Shown here piece by piece: positions 15,929-29,072 of a stretch of DNA of 64,000 bases; position 1 is the first letter of the stretch, and every line of letters starts with the position of its first letter. This DNA is from Paroedura picta. Lineage: Eukaryota; Chordata; Lepidosauria; Squamata; Gekkonidae. The notes under the pieces are model-generated. The model had not been told where the DNA came from and ran no database searches. It saw only the letters and a list, made by a program, of their open reading frames with translations. A program made the translations under genes and the position numbers. The stretch covers positions 18,906,501 to 18,970,500 of the forward strand of contig NC_135384.1 of assembly GCF_049243985.1 (NCBI RefSeq). The letters run 5' to 3'.

Positions 15929-18900
15929 ATGAGCTAACTGCATTAGAGAACATTGCAAGAGTTATATATATGAAAATGTGTGTTACAGAATTTGAATGTT
16001 CAGTATTCAATAATGGTACCTTGCCTTTTGCATCCACAGGAATAAATAAATCTGATACTGATACTCTGATACTGATACTGATACTGATACTAATAAAGGT
16101 AGATGCTGATAGTTTTCATTGTTAGAAATATGTAAAATGAACTTACTATAGTGGTATTGCTTTGAATATAACATTGGTGCCATGTTTAAGTAGAAATTAC
16201 TTCTGAAATAGAACCATATGTATGTAAGGAATGAGCTACCGTCCTTTGACAACATTGCTAGTGTTATTTACATGACCATGAACTTACCATAGTTTTACAT
16301 ATGTGCCATGATTAATTCTAGATTAATTTCAGTGAACCATAAGAATGTAAGGAATGAGCTAACTGCACTATACAACATTGGTAGTCATAAATCCTAAGTT
16401 AGTTATATGACTTTCGATATATAACCATATGTACGTAAGGAAGGAGCTAACAGCTCATTATATTGCTTGTCATATATATATCCAAAGTATGTGTGTTACA
16501 GAATTTGAGATAACTTTAGTATCCAAAAATGTTAGCTGAACATCAGTGCATCCACAAGAATAAATAAATATAATACTAATACTAACACTACTAACACTAC
16601 TAACAGTAATACTAATACTAATACTAATACAAATACTAAGAAAAAGACTAATACTAATACTAATACTAATACTAATACTAATACTAATACTAATACTAAT
16701 ACTAATACTAATACTTATAAAGGTAGATGTTTATAGTATTCATTATTAGAAAAGTTATGTAAAATGAACTTACCATAGTTGTGTTGCTTTGAATATATCA
16801 TTGGTGCCATGTTTAAGTAGAAATTATATCCAATATATAAACATATGTATGGAAGCAATGAGCTACCATCATTAGACAATATTGCTAGTGTTATATATAT
16901 GAACATGACATTACCATAGATGTATTGATTTTAATGTGACAGACGTACCTTGTTTAAGCCTAATACTAATACTAACACTAACACTACTAATATTACTAAC
17001 ACTAACACTAACACTAATAAAGGTAGATGTTGATAGTTTACCTAGTTTAAGGCTAGTATTATCTAAACTTTCATTGGACCATATGTATGTAAGGAATGAG
17101 CTAACTGCAGTATAGAACATTGCTAGTGTTATATATATGAACATGACATTACCATAGTTGTATTGATTTTAATATGACAGACGTACCTTGTTTAAGCCTA
17201 GATAACTTTTATTGAACGATATGTATGTAAGGAATGAGCTAACTGCATTAGAGAACATTGGAAGAGGTATCTATATGAAAATGTGTTACAGAATTTGACC
17301 GTTCAGTATTCAAAAATGGTACTTTGCCTTGTGCATCCACAGGAATAAATAAATCTCATACTGATACTGATACTAATAAAGGTAGATGCTGATAGTTTTC
17401 ATTGTGAGAAATATGTAAAATTAACTTACTATAGTGGTATTGTTTTGAATATAACATTGGTGCCATGTTTAAGTAGAAATTACTTCTGAAATTGAACCAT
17501 ATGTATGTAAGGAATGAGCTACCATCATGTGACAACATTGCTAGTGTTATATACATGACCATGAACTTAGTATTGCTTTTAATTTAACATATTTGCCATT
17601 ATTAAGCTTAGATAAATTTCATTGAACCATAAGAATGTAAACAATGAGCTACCTTCACTATACAACATTGGTAGTCATACATCCTAAGTTAGTTATATGA
17701 CTTTCGATATAGAACCATATGTATGTATGGAAGGCGCTAACTGCAGTATAGAACATTGCTAGTGTTATATATATGAACATGACATTACCATAGTTGTATT
17801 GATATTAATATGACAGACGTACCTTGTTTAAGCCTAGATAACTTTCATTGAACGATATGTATGTAAGGAATGAGCTAACTGCATTAGAGAACATTGCAAG
17901 AGGTATATATATGAAAATGTGTGTTACAGAATTTGAATGTTCAGTATTCAATAATGATACCTTGCCTTTTGCATCCACAGGAATATATAAATCTGATACT
18001 GATACTGATACTCTGATACTGATACTGATACTGATACTGATACTAATAAAGGTAGATGCTGATAGTTTTCATTGTGAGAAATATATAAAATGAACTTACT
18101 ATAGTGGTATTGCTTTGAATATAACATTGGTGCCATGTTTAAGTAGAAATTACTTCTGAAATAGAACCATATGTATGTAAGGAATGAGCTACCGTCATTT
18201 GACAACATTGCTAGTGTTATTTACATAACCATGAACTTACCATAGTTTAACATATGTGCCATGATTAAGCCTAGATTAATTTCAGTGAACCATAAGAATG
18301 TAAGGAATGAGCTAACTGCACTATACAACATTGGTAGTCATAAATACTGTTAGTTATATGACTTTCGATATATAACCATATGTATGTAAGGAAGGAGCTA
18401 ACAGCTTGTCGTATATATATCCAAAGTATGTGTTACAGAATTTGAGATAACTTTAGTATCCAAAAATGTTAGCTGAACATCAGTGCATCCACAAGAATAA
18501 ATAAATATAATACTAATACTAACCCTACTAACACTACTAACATTAATACTAATACAAATACTAAGAAAAAGACTAAGACTAAGACTAAGACTGAGACTAA
18601 GACTAAGACTAAGATTAAGACTAACAATAATACTAATACTAATACTAATACTAATACTAATACTAATACTAATACTAATACTAAAACTAATACTAATACT
18701 AATACTAATACTAATACTAATACTAATACTAATACTAATACTAATACTAATACTAATACTAATACTAATACTAATACTTATAAAGGTAGATGTTTATAGT
18801 ATTCATTATTAGAAAAGTTATGTAAAATGAACTTACCATAGTTGTATTGCTTTGAATATCATTGGTGCCATGTTTAAGTAGAAATTATATCCAATATATA

Positions 18901-21165
18901 AACATATGTATGGAAGCAATGAGCTACCATCATTAGACAACATTGCTAGTGTTATATATATGAACATGACATTACCATAGATGTATTGATTTTAATGTGA
19001 CAGACGTACCTTGTTTAAGCCTAATACTAATACTAACACTAACACTACTAATATTACTAACACTAACACTAACACTAACACTAACACTAATAAAGGTAGA
19101 TGTTGATAGTTTACCTAGTTTAAAGCTAGATAACTTTCATTGGACCATATGTACGTAAGGAATGAGCTAACTGCAGTATAGAACATTGCTAGTGTTATAT
19201 ATATGAACATGACATTACCATAGTTGTATTGATTTTAATATGACAGACGTACCTTGTTTAAGCCTAGATAACTTTCATTGAATGATATGTATGTAAGGAA
19301 TGAGCTAACTGCATTAGAGAACATTGCAAGAGGTACCTATATGAAAATGTGTTACAGAATTTGAATGTTCAGTATTAAAAAATGTTAGCTTGCCATGTGC
19401 ATCCACATGAATAAATAAATCTGATACTGATACTGGTACTGATACTGATACTGATACTGATACTGATACTGATACTGATACTGATACTGATACTGATACT
19501 ATACTAATAAAGGTAGATGCTGATAGTTTTCATTGTAAGAAATATGTAAAATGAACTTACTGTAGTTGTATTGTTTTTAATATAACATTGGTGCCATGTT
19601 TAAGTAGAAATTACTTCTGAAATAGAACCATATGTATGTAAGGAATGAGCTACCGTCATTTGACAACATTGCTAGTGTATTTACATAACCATGAACTTAC
19701 CATAGTTTTACATATGTGCCATGATTAAGCCTAGATTAATTTCAGTGAACCATAAGAATGTAAGGAATGAGCTAACTGCACTATACAACATTGGTAGTCA
19801 TAAATCCTAAGTTAGTTATATGACTTTCGATATATAACCATATGTAAGGAAGGAGCTAACAGCTCATTATATTGTATATATATCCAAAGTATGTGTGTTA
19901 CAGAATTTGAGATAACTTTAGTATCCAAACATGTTAGCTGAACATCAGTGCATCCACAAGAATAAATAAATATAATACTAATACTAACCCTACTAACACT
20001 ACTAACAGTAATACTAATACTAATACAAATACTAAGAAAAAGACTAACACTAAGACTAAGACTAACAATAATACTAATACTAATACATACTAATACTAAT
20101 ACATACTAATACTTATAAAGGTAGATGTTTATAGTATTCATTATTAGAAAAGTTATGTAAAATGAACTTACCATAGTTGTATTGCTTTGAATATATCATT
20201 GGTGCCATGTTTAAGTAGAAATTATATCCAATATATAAACATATGTATGGAAGCATTGAGCTACCATCATTAGACAACATTGCTAGTGTTATATATATGA
20301 ACATGACATTACCATAGATGTATTGATTTTAATGTGACAGACGTACCTTGTTTAAACCTAATACTAATACTAACACTAACACTACTAATATTACTAACAC
20401 TAACACTAACACTAACACTAACACTAATAAAGGTAGATGTTGATAGTTTACCTAGTTTAAAGCTAGATAACTTTCATTGGACCATATGTACGTAAGGAAT
20501 GAGCTAACTGCAGTATAGAACATTGCTAGTGTTATATATATGAACATGACATTACCATAGTTGTATTGATTTTAATATGACAGACGTACCTTGTTTAAGC
20601 CTAGATAACTTTCATTGAATGATATGTATGTAAGGAATGAGCTAACTGCATTAGAGAACATTGCAAGAGGTACCTATATGAAAATGTGTTACAGAATTTG
20701 AATGTTCAGTATTAAAAAATGTTAGCTTGCCATGTGCATCCACATGAATAAATAAATCTGATACTGATACTGATACTGGTACTGATACTGATACTGATAC
20801 TGATACTGATACTGATACTGATACTATACTAATAAAGGTAGATGCTGATAGTTTTCATTGTAAGAAATATGTAAAATGAACTTACTGTAGTTGTATTGTT
20901 TTTAATATAACATTGGTGCCATGTTTAAGTAGAAATTACTTCTGAAATAGAACCATATGTATGTAAGGAATGAGCTACCGTCATTTGACAACATTGCTAG
21001 TGTATTTACATAACCATGAACTTACCATAGTTTTACATATGTGCCATGATTAAGCCTAGATTAATTTCAGTGAACCATAAGAATGTAAGGAATGAGCTAA
21101 CTGCACTATACAACATTGGTAGTCATAAATCCTAAGTTAGTTATATGACTTTCGATATAGAACCA
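15929..21165 (+). repeat. Higher-order repeat copy 4 (long form, diverges at its right end)
   Basis: It matches copy 3 at offsets of 5,665-5,671 bp, changing to 5,767 bp after its long ACTAAT tract at 18,507-18,778. Both C-G-T blocks are present. Near 21,165 it departs from the pattern and enters a different spacer/tract combination with mixed ACTAAT, GATACT and ACCAAT repeats. Confidence 0.83.
18507..18778 (+). repeat. Hexanucleotide tract, ACTAAT dialect, copy 4
   Basis: The tract is about 272 bp. It contains one ACTAAA interruption inside the otherwise pure run, a private variant compared with the other copies. Confidence 0.9.
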
Positions 21166-24100
21166 TATGTATGTAAGGAAGGAGCTAACACCTCATTATA
21201 TTGCTTATAATAACATTGCTAGTCATATATACATCCAATATGTGTTAAAGAATTTGAGCGAACTTCAGTATTAAAAAATGTTAGCTTGCCATGTGCATCC
21301 ACATGAATAAATATATCTAATACTAATACTAATGCTGATACTAATACTGATACTGATACTGATACTGATAGTGATGCTGATGCTTACTAATACCAATACC
21401 AATACCAATACCAATACCAATACCAATACCAATACCAATACCAATACTAATACTAATACTAATACTAATATTAATACTAAAATAAAGGTAGATCCTTATA
21501 GTTACAACTTACCATAGTTGTATTGCTTTGAATATAACATTGATGCCATGTTTAAATTACTTCTGAAATAGAACCATATTTATGTAAGGAATGAGCTACC
21601 ATCATTTGACAACATTGCTAGTGTTATATACATGACCATGAACTTAGGATTGCTTTTAATTTAACATATTTGCCATTATTAAGCTTAGATAAATTTCAGT
21701 GAACCATCAGAATGTAAACAATGAGCTACCTTCACTATACAACATTGGTAGTCATACATCCTGTTATATGACTTTCGATATAGAACCATATTTATGTATG
21801 GAAGGCGCTAACTGCAGTATAGAACATTGCTAGTGTTATATATATGAACATGACATCCATAGTTGTATTGATTTTAATGTGACAGACGTACCTTGTTTAA
21901 GCCTAATACTAATACTAACACTAATACTAATATTACTAACACTAACACTAACACTAATAAAGGTAGATGTTGATAGTTTACCTAGTTTAAGGCTAGATAA
22001 CTTTCATTGGACCATATGTATGGAAGGAATGAGCTAACTGCAGTATAGAACATTGCTAGTGTTATATATATGAACATGACATTACCATCGTTGTATTGAT
22101 ATTAATATGACAGACGTACCTTGTTTAAGCCTAGATAACTTTCATTGAACGATATGTATGTAAGGAATGAGCTAACTGCATTAGAGAACATTGCAAGAGC
22201 TATATATATGATAATGTGTGTTACAGAATGTGAATGTACAGTATTCAATAATGGTTCCTTGCTTTTTGCTTCCACAGGAATAAATAAATCTGATACTGAT
22301 ACTGATACTCTGATACTGATACTAATAAAAGTAGATGCTGATAGTTTTCATTGTGAGAAATATGTAAAATGGACTTACTATAGTGGTATTGCTTTGAATA
22401 TAACATTGGTGCCATGTTTAAGTAGAAATTACTTCTGAAATATAACCATATGTATGTAAGGAATGAGCTACCGTCATTTGACAACATTGCTAGTGTTATT
22501 TACATGACCATGAACTTACCATAGTTTAACATATGTGCCATGATTAAGCCTAGATTAATTTCAGTGAACCATAAGAATGTAAGGAATGAGCTAACTGCAC
22601 TATACAACATTGGTAATCCTAAGTTAGTTATATGACTTTCGATATATAACCATATGTAAGGAAGGAGCTAACAGCTCATTATATTGTATATACAAAGTAT
22701 GTGTGTTACAGAATTTGAGATAACTTTAGTATCCAAAAATGTTAGCTGAACATCAGTGCATCCACAAGAATAAATAAATATAATACTAATACTAACCCTA
22801 CTAACACTACTAACAGTAATACTAATACTAATACAAATACTAAGAAAAAGACTAAGACTAAGACTGAGACTAAGACTAAGACTAACAATAATACTAATAC
22901 TAATACTAATACTAATACTAATACTAATACTAATACTAATACTAATAAAGGTAGATGTTTATAGTATTCATTATTAGAAAAGTTATGTAAAATGAACTTA
23001 CCATAGTTGTATTGCTTTGAATATATAATTGGTGCCATGTTTAAGTAGAAATTATATCCAATATATAAAGATATGTATGGAAGCAATGAGCTACCATCAT
23101 TAGACAACATTGCTAGTGTTATATATATGAACATGACATTACCATATATGTATAGATTTTAATGTGACAGACGTACCTTGTTTAAGCCTAGATAACTTTC
23201 ATTGAACGATATGTATGTAAGGAATGAGCTAACTGCATTAGAGAACATTGCAAGAGGTATATATATGAAAATGTGTGTTACAGAATTTGAATATTCAGTA
23301 TTCAATAATGGTACCTTGCCTTTTGCATCCACAGGAATAAATAAATCTGATACTGATACTGATACTCTGATACTGATACTGATACTGATACTAATAAAGG
23401 TAGATGCTGATAGTTTTCATTGTGAGAAATATGTAAAATGAACTTACTATAGTGCTATTGCTTTGAATATAACATTGGTGCCATGTTTAAGTAGAAATTA
23501 CTTCTGAAATAGAACCATATGTATGTAAGGAATGAGCTACCGTCATTTGACAACATTGCTAGTGTTATTTACATAACCATGAACTTACCATAATTTTAAG
23601 AGCCTCTTGTGGCACAGAGTGGTAAGGCAGCCGCCTGAAAGCTTTGCCCATGAGGTTGGGAGTTCAATCCCAGCGGCCGGCTCAAGGTTGACTCAGCCTT
23701 CCATCCTTCCGAGGTCGGTAAAATGAGTACCCAGCTTGCTGGGGGGTAAATGGTAATGGCTGGGGAAGGCACTGGCAAACCACCCCGTATTGAGTCTGCC
23801 ATGAAAACGCTAGAGGGCGTCACCCCAAGGGTCAGACATGACTCGGTGCTTGCACAGGGGATACCTTTACCATAGTTTTACATATGTGCCATGATTAAGC
23901 CTAGATTAATTTCAGTGAACCATAAGAATGTAAGGAATGAGCTAACTGCACTATACAACATTTGTAGTCATAAATCCTAAGCTAGTTATATGACTTTTGA
24001 TATATAACCATATGTATGTAAGGAAGGAGCTAACAGCTCATTATATTGCTTGTCGTATATATATCCAAAGTATGTGTGTTACAGAATTTGAGATAACTTT

Positions 24101-24537
24101 AGTATCCAAAAATGTTAGCTGAACATCAGTGCATCCACAAGAATAAATAAATATAATACTAATACTAACACTACTAACACTACTAACAGTAATACTAATA
24201 CTAATACTAATACAAATACTAAGAAAAAGACTAATACTAATACTAATACTAATACTAATACTAATAAAGGTAGATGTTTATAGTATTCATTATTAGAAAA
24301 GTTATGTAAAATGAACTTACCATAGTTGTATTGCTTTGAATATATCATTGGTGCCATGTTTAAGTAGAAATTACATCCAATATATAAAGATATGTATGGA
24401 AGCAATGAGCTACCATCATTAGACTGCTAGTGTTATATATATGAACATGACATTACCATAGATGTATTGATTTTAATGTGACAGACGTACCTTGTTTAAG
24501 CCTAGATAACTTTCATTGAACGATATGTATGTAAGGA
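21166..24537 (+). repeat. Divergent satellite block between higher-order copies
   Basis: The spacers and tracts are the same kinds as elsewhere but in a different order, with more sequence differences. A tract at 21,317-21,484 combines ACTAAT, GATACT and an ACCAAT run not seen in copies 1-3. Further tracts lie near 21,905, 22,290, 22,775-22,946, 23,345 and 24,155-24,265. A Sauria-type SINE is inserted at 23,599-23,866. Confidence 0.8.
23599..23866 (+). mobile_element. Sauria-type tRNA-derived SINE
   Basis: The GC-rich 268-bp element interrupts AT-rich satellite. Its tRNA-like head has a box A-like TGGCACAGAGTGG at 23,610-23,622 and a box B-like GAGTTCAATCCC at 23,660-23,671. The body carries the familiar squamate stretches GGCAAACCACCCCGTATTG and GGGTCAGACATGACTCGG, and the tail is of the type shared with BovB LINEs, which are the presumed mobilising partner. 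It is flanked by near-perfect 14-bp target duplications, TTACCATAATTTTA (23,585-23,598) and TTACCATAGTTTTA (23,867-23,880). Little decay is visible, so the insertion may be fairly recent. This is strong evidence for a squamate genome. Confidence 0.92.
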
Positions 24538-27500
24538 ATGAGCTAACTGCATTAGAGAACATTGCAAGAGTTATATATATGAAAATGTGTGTTACAGAAT
24601 TTGAATGTTCAGTATTCAATAATGGTACCTTGCCTTTTGCATCCACAGGAATAAATAAATCTGATACTGATACTCTGATACTGATACTGATACTAATAAA
24701 GGTAGATGCTGATAGTTTTCATTGTGAGAAATATGTAAAATTAACTTAGTATAGTGGTATTGCTTTGAATATAACATTGGTGCCATGTTTAAGTAGAAAT
24801 TACTTCTGAAATAGAACCATATGTATGTAAGGAATGAGCTACCGTCCTTTGACAACATTGCTAGTGTTATTTACATGACCATGAACTTACCATAGTTTTA
24901 CATATGTGCCATGATTAATTCTAGATTAATTTCAGTGAACCATAAGAATGTAAGGAATGAGCTAACTGCACTATACAACATTGGTAGTCATAAATCCTAA
25001 GTTAGTTATATGACTTTCGATATATAACCATATGTACGTAAGGAAGGAGCTAACAGCTCATTATATTGCTTGTCATATATATATCCAAAGTATGTGTGTT
25101 ACAGAATTTGAGATAACTTTAGTATCCAAAAATGTTAGCTGAACATCAGTGCATCCACAAGAATAAATAAATATAATACTAATACTAACACTACTAACAC
25201 TACTAACAGTAATACTAATACTAATACTAATACAAATACTAAGAAAAAGACTAATACTAATACTAATACTAATACTAATACTAATACTAATACTAATACT
25301 AATACTAATACTAATACTAATACTAATACTTATAAAGGTAGATGTTTATAGTATTCATTATTAGAAAAGTTATGTAAAATGAACTTACCATAGTTGTGTT
25401 GCTTTGAATATATCATTGGTGCCATGTTTAAGTAGAAATTATATCCAATATATAAACATATGTATGGAAGCAATGAGCTACCATCATTAGACAATATTGC
25501 TAGTGTTATATATATGAACATGACATTACCATAGATGTATTGATTTTAATGTGACAGACGTACCTTGTTTAAGCCTAATACTAATACTAACACTAACACT
25601 ACTAATATTACTAACACTACTAACACTAATAAAGGTAGATGTTGATAGTTTACCTAGTTTAAGGCTAGTATTATCTAAACTTTCATTGGACCATATGTAT
25701 GTAAGGAATGAGCTAACTGCAGTATAGAACATTGCTAGTGTTATATATATGAACATGACATTACCATAGTTGTATTGATTTTAATATGACAGACGTACCT
25801 TGTTTAAGCCTAGATAACTTTTATTGAACGATATGTATGTAAGGAATGAGCTAACTGCATTAGAGAACATTTGAAGAGGTATCTATATGAAAATGTGTTA
25901 CAGAATTTGACCGTTCAGTATTCAAAAATGGTACTTTGCCTTGTGCATCCACAGGAATAAATAAATCTCATACTGATACTGATACTAATAAAGGTAGATG
26001 CTGATAGTTTTCATTGTGAGAAATATGTAAAATTAACTTACTATAGTGGTATTGTTTTGAATATAACATTGGTGCCATGTTTTAGAAATTACTTCTGAAA
26101 TAGAACCATATGTATGTAAGGAATGAGCTACCATCATTTGACAACATTGCTAGTGTTATTTACATAACCATGAACTTACCATAGTTTTACATATGTGCCA
26201 TGATTAAGCCTAGATTAATTTCAGTGAACCATAAGAATGTAAGGAATGAGCTAACTGTACTATACAACATTGGTAGTCATAAATCCTAAGTTAGTTATAT
26301 GACTTTCGATATAGAACCATATTTATGTAAGGAAGGAGCTAACACCTCATTATATTGCTTGTCTTATAATAACATTGCTAGTCATATATACATCCAATAT
26401 GTGTTAAAGAATTTGAGCGAACTTCAGTATTAAAAAATGTTAGCTTGCCATGTGCATCCACATGAATAAATAAATCTAATACTAATACTAATGCTGATAC
26501 TAATACTAATACTGATACTGATACTGATAGTGATGCTGATGCTTACCAATACCAATACCAATACTAAAACTAATACTAATACTAAAACTAATAAAGTTAG
26601 ATCCTGATAGTTACAACTTACCATAGTTGTATTGCTTTGAATATAACATTGGTGCCATGTTTAAGTAGAAATTACTTTTGAAATAGAACCATATGTATGT
26701 AAGGAATGAGCTACCATCATGTGACAACATTGCTAGTGTTATATACATGACCATGAACTTAGTATTGCTTTTAATTTAACATATTTGCCATTATTAAGCT
26801 TAGATAAATTTCATTGAACCATAAGAATGTAAACAATGAGCTACCTTCACTATACAACATTGGTAGTCATACATCCTAAGTTAGTTATATGACTTTCGAT
26901 ATAGAACCATATGTATGTATGGAAGGCGCTAACTGCAGTATAGAACATTGCTAGTGTTATATATATGAACATGACATTACCATAGTTGTATTGATATTAA
27001 TATGACAGACGTACCTTGTTTAAGCCTAGATAACTTTCATTGAACGATATGTATGTAAGGAATGAGCTAACTGCATTAGAGAACATTGCAAGAGGTATAT
27101 ATATGAAAATGTGTGTTACAGAATTTGAATGTTCAGTATTCAATAATGATACCTTGCCTTTTGCATCCACAGGAATATATAAATCTGATACTGATACTGA
27201 TACTCTGATACTGATACTGATACTGATACTGATACTAATAAAGGTAGATGCTGATAGTTTTCATTGTGAGAAATATGTAAAATGAACTTACTATAGTGGT
27301 ATTGCTTTGAATATAACATTGGTGCCATGTTTAAGTAGAAATTACTTCTGAAATAGAACCATATGTATGTAAGGAATGAGCTACCGTCATTTGACAACAT
27401 TGCTAGTGTTATTTACATAACCATGAACTTACCATAGTTTAACATATGTGCCATGATTAAGCCTAGATTAATTTCAGTGAACCATAAGAATGTAAGGAAT

Positions 27501-28277
27501 GAGCTAACTGCACTATACAACATTGGTAGTCATAAATACTGTTAGTTATATGACTTTCGATATATAACCATATGTATGTAAGGAAGGAGCTAACAGCTTG
27601 TCGTATATATATCCAAAGTATGTGTTACAGAATTTGAGATAACTTTAGTATCCAAAAATGTTAGCTGAACATCAGTGCATCCACAAGAATAAATAAATAT
27701 AATACTAATACTAACCCTACTAACACTACTAACATTAATACTAATACAAATACTAAGAAAAAGACTAAGACTAAGACTAAGACTGAGACTAAGACTAAGA
27801 CTAAGATTAAGACTAACAATAATACTAATACTAATACTAATACTAATACTAATACTAATACTAATACTTATAAAGGTAGATGTTTATAGTATTCATTATT
27901 AGAAAAGTTATGTAAAATGAACTTACCATAGTTGTATTGCTTTGAATATATCATTGGTGCCATGTTTAAGTTGAAATTATATCCAATATATGAACATATG
28001 TATGGAAGCATTGAGCTACCATCATTAGACAACATTGCTAGTGTTATATATATGAACATGACATTACCATAGATGTATTGATTTTAATGTGACAGACGTA
28101 CCTTGTTTAAGCCTAATACTAATACTAACACTAATACTAATATTACTAACTCTAACACTAACACTAACACTAATAAAGGTAGATGTTGATAGTTTACCTA
28201 GTTTAAGGCTAGATAACTTTCATTGGACCATATGTATGTAAGGAATGAGCTAACTGCAGTATAGAACATTGCTAGTG
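24538..28277 (+). repeat. Higher-order repeat copy 5 (interrupted by a LINE)
   Basis: The start matches base 4407 of copy 2. Tracts follow the expected order: GATACT 24,660, ACTAAT 25,173-25,340, ACTAAC 25,575-25,635 and GATACT 25,970. It also has an extra variant unit at about 26,330-26,600 with ACTAAT, GATACT and ACCAAT runs resembling the divergent block. The copy is cut at 28,278 by an L2-type LINE fragment. Confidence 0.82.
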
Positions 28278-29072
28278 GAATTTGGGTGTGACCATTGATG
28301 CCTCCCTGACTATGGAGGCTCAGGTCAAGAGAGTAGCGGGCCAGGCATTTTTCTACCTTCGCCAGGCCCGGCTATTAGCGCCCTACTTGTCCCCTGACCA
28401 CTTGGCCACAGTGATCTATGCGACAGTCACCTCCAGAATAGATTTCTGTAACTCGCTCTACGCAGGCCTACCCTTGTCCCTGATCCGGAAACTACAGCGG
28501 TACAAAATGCAGCTGCCAGGATCCTCACTGGAACATCTTGGAGGGCCCACATCCAGCCGGTGCTGAGGGAGCTGCCTTGGCTGCCAATTGCTGCCCGGAT
28601 CCGGTTCAAGGTTTTGGTTTTAACCTTCAAGGCCATACGCGGGTTGGGACCCACATACCTGAGGGACCGCCTACCGCTCTATGCCCCCTGCAGGGCCTTA
28701 CGCTCTGCGGGTGAGAACCTGTTGGTCGTCCCCGGCCCAAAGGAAGCGCGCCTAGCCTCGACCAAGGCCAGGGCTTTTTCAGTCCTGGCCCCTACCTGAT
28801 GGAATGAGCTCCTGGGTGATCTGCGGGCCCTGCGGGATTTGTCAGCTTTCCACAGGGCCTGTAAAACGGAGCTCTTCCACCAGGTCTATGGTTGAGGCTG
28901 GGGTCAGCAAATCAGGGACATCGCTCCCCCCCTAGGAGTTGGAGTGTACGCTACTCCCTTATCCTTTCGTCTTCATCTCTTAATAATTGGGGGAGGGATG
29001 GGATTTTTAGCCGCCATGTTAGTAGATTGATATTTTAATGGGAATTTTAATAGGATTAGTTGTTGTGACCCG
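28278..29072 (+). mobile_element. L2-clade LINE, 5'-truncated ORF2 C-terminus and 3' end
   Basis: A GC-richer insert splits the satellite between a left edge at AACATTGCTAGTG and a right edge at CATCATAAGACAACATTG. The plus-strand coding remnant spans about 28,282-28,900. It gives the end of the reverse transcriptase and the region after it: LGVTIDASLTMEAQVKRVAG, then YATVTSRIDFCNSLYAGLP, then LRELPWLPIAARIRFKVLV and LVLTFKAIRGLGPTYLRDRL. This pattern is typical of the L2 clade. The frame shifts between about 28,500 and 28,560, and a TGA at 28,797 replaces the residue before WNEL. The upstream endonuclease and catalytic RT palm are absent, as expected for 5' truncation. A clear target-site duplication cannot be told from the repeat background. 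Confidence 0.85.

Larger units (their letters stand above)
1..28277 (+). repeat. AT-rich higher-order satellite array with embedded hexanucleotide tracts
   Basis: The whole stretch is built from related AT-rich spacers. Landmarks are GTAAGGAATGAGCTA, AACATTGCTAGTGTTATAT, ACAGACGTACCTTGTTTAAG and GGTGCCATGTTTAAGTAGA. Hexamer tracts occur at fixed spacer positions, after AATAAATAAAT or after GTTTAAGCCT, and most end at ATAAAGGTAGATG. Large units of about 4.4-5.85 kb recur with nearly identical spacers. Open frames here encode only two-residue repeats or spacer read-through, and the frames overlap on both strands, so none looks like a gene. I know no named family matching it. It could be pericentromeric, subtelomeric or sex-chromosome satellite; the sequence alone does not say which. 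Confidence 0.93.

Noticed and set aside
1-28277. Regularly spaced repeats considered as a CRISPR array.
   Set aside because: The units are long, the spacers are themselves repeated, there are no cas genes, and the surrounding SINEs, LINEs and tRNA are vertebrate.
28278-29072. Target-site duplication for the L2 insertion (AACATTGCTAG on both sides).
   Set aside because: The same motif occurs in every satellite monomer, so a match at both edges is not evidence of duplication.
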